Virus record (IMG/VR): IMGVR_UViG_3300040815_001785
Span: 1-36,260 of that record
DNA: 36,260 bases
DNA from: a virus
Strand: one strand, 5' to 3'
In this document: positions 34,679 through 36,260 of the stretch, one piece after another
Numbering within the stretch: the stretch's first letter is position 1
Layout: each line of letters begins with the position of its first letter
Position numbers and translations under genes: made by a program
Notes under the pieces: generated by a model
What the model saw: only the letters and a program-made list of their open reading frames with translations
Databases searched by the model: none
What the model was told of the DNA's origin: nothing

Positions 34679-35058
34679 TCTCTTTTGATGGCTTTGGTGC
34701 GTTTGCCCATACCAACACGTTTTTTTTCACGTACAGCCTCAGAAGCCTTTCCTTTAGCCTTGAGTTCTTTCCAAGTAACAGGGGTTTTGGATGAAACACG
34801 CACAGTAGGTCGACATTTCTTAACGCCTTTGAATTTAGCTGAACCACAAGGAGAACCATCTTGAGTAGTCCATTTTTCTTTCATCCATCGGGCTACGCCT
34901 GTTGTGCCTGACTTAGCTCCTTTGTAGCCACCACCCCTTTTCTTGTATTCCTTTACTATCCACGCAGAAGCATACGCACTAGGAAATATCTTGAACTTAC
35001 GTTTAGCCTCAGCTTTTACTCGGCTGTATAGGGCTGGTTTTGCTGGTTCGTTTGCCAT
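34675..35058 (-). CDS. Small basic phage protein (DUF5872-like)
   Basis: 127 residues, strongly basic. The segment P-A-L-Y-S-R-V-K-A-E-A-K-R-K-F-K-I-F-P-S-A-Y-A (residues 7-29), then K-K-R-G-G-G-Y, W-M-K-E-K-W and C-R-P-T-V-R-V-S-S-K-T-P, is a widespread phage family that I believe is annotated as DUF5872. Members are often found near terminase or capsid genes. It is transcribed leftward, convergent with the nuclease half of terL, from the promoter at 35117-35148. Confidence 0.7.
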   Translation of the reverse strand: MANEPAKPALYSRVKAEAKRKFKIFPSAYASAWIVKEYKKRGGGYKGAKSGTTGVARWMKEKWTTQDGSPCGSAKFKGVKKCRPTVRVSSKTPVTWKELKAKGKASEAVREKKRVGMGKRTKAIKRD

Positions 35059-35076
35059 TTGAATAGTATAATGACC

Positions 35077-35092
35077 AATAGTTATAACTATT
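35077..35092. promoter_or_regulatory. Perfect 16-bp palindrome AATAGTTATAACTATT
   Basis: A fully self-complementary 16-mer in the leader of the leftward gene at 35058, between its start codon and its -7 box. This is a likely binding site for a dimeric regulator. Confidence 0.55.
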
Positions 35093-35116
35093 CGTCAGTA
35101 TTATTAGTAATTGCGT

Positions 35117-35148
35117 CAAACTTATGGCGGAATTTGCGCCAAGTTCAA
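35117..35148 (-). promoter_or_regulatory. Leftward promoter of the basic-protein gene
   Basis: Minus strand TTG, 21 bases, TAAGTTTG. The -7 box is an exact TAnnTTTG. The TTG is in the left arm of the inverted repeat at 35144-35168. Confidence 0.65.
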
Positions 35149-35168
35149 TACCTTACTTTAGTATTGAA
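35144..35168. promoter_or_regulatory. Inverted repeat joining two divergent promoters
   Basis: TTCAATAC and GTATTGAA are perfect eight-base arms nine bases apart. Each arm contains the TATTG that forms the -33 box of one of the two divergent promoters. One bound protein could control both, including the late operon. Confidence 0.65.
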
Positions 35169-35193
35169 TCTTTATAGAATATACGTATATTTT
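35164..35193 (+). promoter_or_regulatory. Rightward late promoter, probably leaderless
   Basis: TTG, 19 bases, TATATTTT at 35186-35193 followed by TG. Transcription would start about six to eight bases after the box, at or next to the ATG at 35201. The message for the first late gene would then have almost no leader. Confidence 0.65.
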
Positions 35194-35200
35194 TGACACC

Positions 35201-35485
35201 ATGAGTAGCAAAAAAGACCCAAAACTTACAAGGTACGGAGTAAGTGGCTATAACAAGCCTAAACGAACTCCAAATCATCCTACTAAGTCTCATATTGTAG
35301 TAGCAAAAGTGGGCAACAAAGTAAAGGTCATACGCTTTGGTCAGCAGGGTGTATCAGGTGCGGGCAAGAATCCTAAGACCGAAGCAGCAAAGGCTAGGCG
35401 TAAATCCTTCAAGGCTAGACACGCAAAGAACATAGCCAAAGGACGTATGTCAGCAGCGTATTGGGCGGATAAAGTAAAATGGTAA
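35201..35485 (+). CDS. Small basic phage protein (DUF6321-like)
   Basis: 94 residues, Lys-rich. The motif order R-Y-G-V-S-G-Y-N-K-P-K-R-T-P, H-P-T-K-S-H-I-V-V-A-K, I-R-F-G-Q-Q-G-V and K-A-R-H-A-K-N-I-A-K-G-R-M-S-A-A-Y-W-A identifies a common small phage family that I believe is called DUF6321. It is often encoded next to portal or terminase genes. Its molecular role is unknown; the basic surface suggests nucleic acid binding. First gene of the late operon. Confidence 0.75.
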   Translation: MSSKKDPKLTRYGVSGYNKPKRTPNHPTKSHIVVAKVGNKVKVIRFGQQGVSGAGKNPKTEAAKARRKSFKARHAKNIAKGRMSAAYWADKVKW

Positions 35486-35495
35486 TAACAGCATT

Positions 35496-35615
35496 ATGCC
35501 TCTTCAGCGTGGTTCTTCACCGAATATTATTCAGCAAAACATTCGACAACTCATCAAAGAGGGTTATACGAGGCAACAAGCCGTCGCTATAGCCCTACAA
35601 TACTCAAGAAAGTAA
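35496..35615 (+). CDS. Small conserved protein preceding portal
   Basis: 39 residues: M-P-L-Q-R-G-S-S-P-N-I-I-Q-Q-N, then E-G-Y-T-R-Q-Q-A-V-A-I-A-L at the end. Short proteins with M-P-L-x-x-G-x-S, then I-x-x-N-I and Q-A-V-A-I-A, occur in many phages close to portal and terminase genes. The last base of the TAA is the first base of the portal ATG (TAATG), which couples the two. Function unknown. Confidence 0.7.
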   Translation: MPLQRGSSPNIIQQNIRQLIKEGYTRQQAVAIALQYSRK

Positions 35616-36260
35616 TGATAGACACCTCAAAGTTATATTCCGTATCCAAAGACGCTGTCGAAGACATCGTAATGAAAGAAACTCGTCACCCGTATTACAG
35701 CGTGGTTCTTGACCGTGCTAAGATGATGAACAGCTGGTTTCAGGCAGAGTATGATGAGTACACAGCTATTTCTAGCACCGTCTTTTCTGATAAGTCCTAC
35801 ATCATTGACCAGAGCAGCATAGAATCTGATGAGGAGTACAGAGAGCGTTTATCCAGAATGAAGTTGTTTCCGCTAGAGCAGAAGTTCTTCTCAGCCCAGC
35901 AGCGTATCTATGACGAAAACAACGTCAACAGAATGTACCCTGAAAACAAAGATTTCTGGAAGTGGAAAGAGTCTAACTTTGATGATGCAGGATGTTCGAT
36001 CACTGAGTTTTACCGAGACAAGGTTCTCTTCGTAAAAGAGGTTCTTGGATTCGGTGCGGTAGTAACCGACCTTATGATGGATGGTAACGGGAATCCTGTT
36101 ACCGATACAGACGGCAACGTAGTTCCTTACAACTTTGTTGTGCGTCCCCACGAAATATGGAACTTTCAAGTCAGACAAGGCGCTCTCACGTTGCTTGTTA
36201 CTCGTCAAATGTATTACGACCTAGACAACATCAAGAAGCATAAGTGGACTGCCTATACAC
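35615..36260 (+). CDS. Portal protein, 5' part (continues at 1-1298)
   Basis: The true start of the portal gene, ATG in a TAATG overlap with the small gene before it. The first residues are MIDTSKLYSVSKDAVEDIV. The frame remains open to the window end and joins the frame at the left end without a gap, because 35877 corresponds to base 1. From 35877 onward the coding sequence is present twice, in two versions that differ by 10 bases. Confidence 0.85.
   Translation, partial: MIDTSKLYSVSKDAVEDIVMKETRHPYYSVVLDRAKMMNSWFQAEYDEYTAISSTVFSDKSYIIDQSSIESDEEYRERLSRMKLFPLEQKFFSAQQRIYDENNVNRMYPENKDFWKWKESNFDDAGCSITEFYRDKVLFVKEVLGFGAVVTDLMMDGNGNPVTDTDGNVVPYNFVVRPHEIWNFQVRQGALTLLVTRQMYYDLDNIKKHKWTAYT
35877..36260. 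repeat. Right copy of the long direct repeat at the window ends
   Basis: Matches 1-384 with 10 substitutions and no indels. All but one affected codon is synonymous, which is the pattern of natural strain variation under selection, not of random sequencing error. Confidence 0.95.

Noticed and set aside
1-36260. tRNA genes or rRNA fragments
   Set aside because: I saw no cloverleaf-like arrangement with a conserved TTC-loop near a CCA-type end in the gene-free intervals. A tRNA scan would be the decisive test.

Overview
The window is an almost complete tailed-phage (siphovirus-type) genome, opened inside the portal gene. The last 384 bases (35877-36260) repeat the first 384 at 374 of 384 positions, so one genome unit is about 35,876 bp. 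The portal gene starts at 35615, runs off the right end and finishes at 1298. The host is probably a member of the Bacteroidota. Several intergenic regions carry the TTTG / TAnnTTTG promoter pattern of that phylum with 19-21 bp spacing, for example TTTG-N20-TATATTTG at 29246-29277. Base composition is AT-rich. I see no integrase, no recognisable CI-type lysogeny module and no tRNA gene, so a virulent lifestyle is the simplest reading.

Layout. (1) 35201 through the junction to 18188, rightward late genes: two small basic phage proteins, portal, scaffold, major capsid, neck and tail-completion proteins, two tail-tube-like proteins, a tail assembly chaperone with a -1 frameshift site, tape measure, baseplate-like proteins, and two long fibres, the second ending in an S74 intramolecular chaperone. 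A terminator at 18219-18260 closes the block. (2) 18259-26645, leftward: small unknown genes, a DnaA domain IV-like protein, a holin/M15 endolysin pair, an SSB-like protein, a DnaB-type helicase, two PD-(D/E)XK-like nucleases, a putative annealing protein and a RecE-like exonuclease. (3) 26844-27527, rightward: a lambda-O-like initiator whose gene contains three iterons and an AT-rich stretch, a likely replication origin. (4) 27739-30352, rightward: two operons of very small, overlapping genes, each ending in an HTH-like gene, each preceded by the same TTTAGA-N5-TCTAAA palindrome. (5) 30725-34678, rightward: terminase small subunit, a small membrane/lipoprotein/coiled-coil group, and a terminase large subunit split into ATPase and nuclease ORFs by a GIY-YIG endonuclease gene and a degenerate resolvase-like gene. 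A leftward small basic protein (34675-35058) faces the late promoter.

Main points of interest: the split terminase; a ten-copy AAATTTCTACGTA-type repeat family in the three non-coding gaps between 27.5 and 30.7 kb; a phage DnaA domain IV protein together with two perfect DnaA boxes, one overlapping the promoter of the replication operon; iterons inside the initiator gene; a structured non-coding segment at 22.0-22.2 kb beside a 12-codon ORF with an early-gene leader; and genome ends that match but are not identical.
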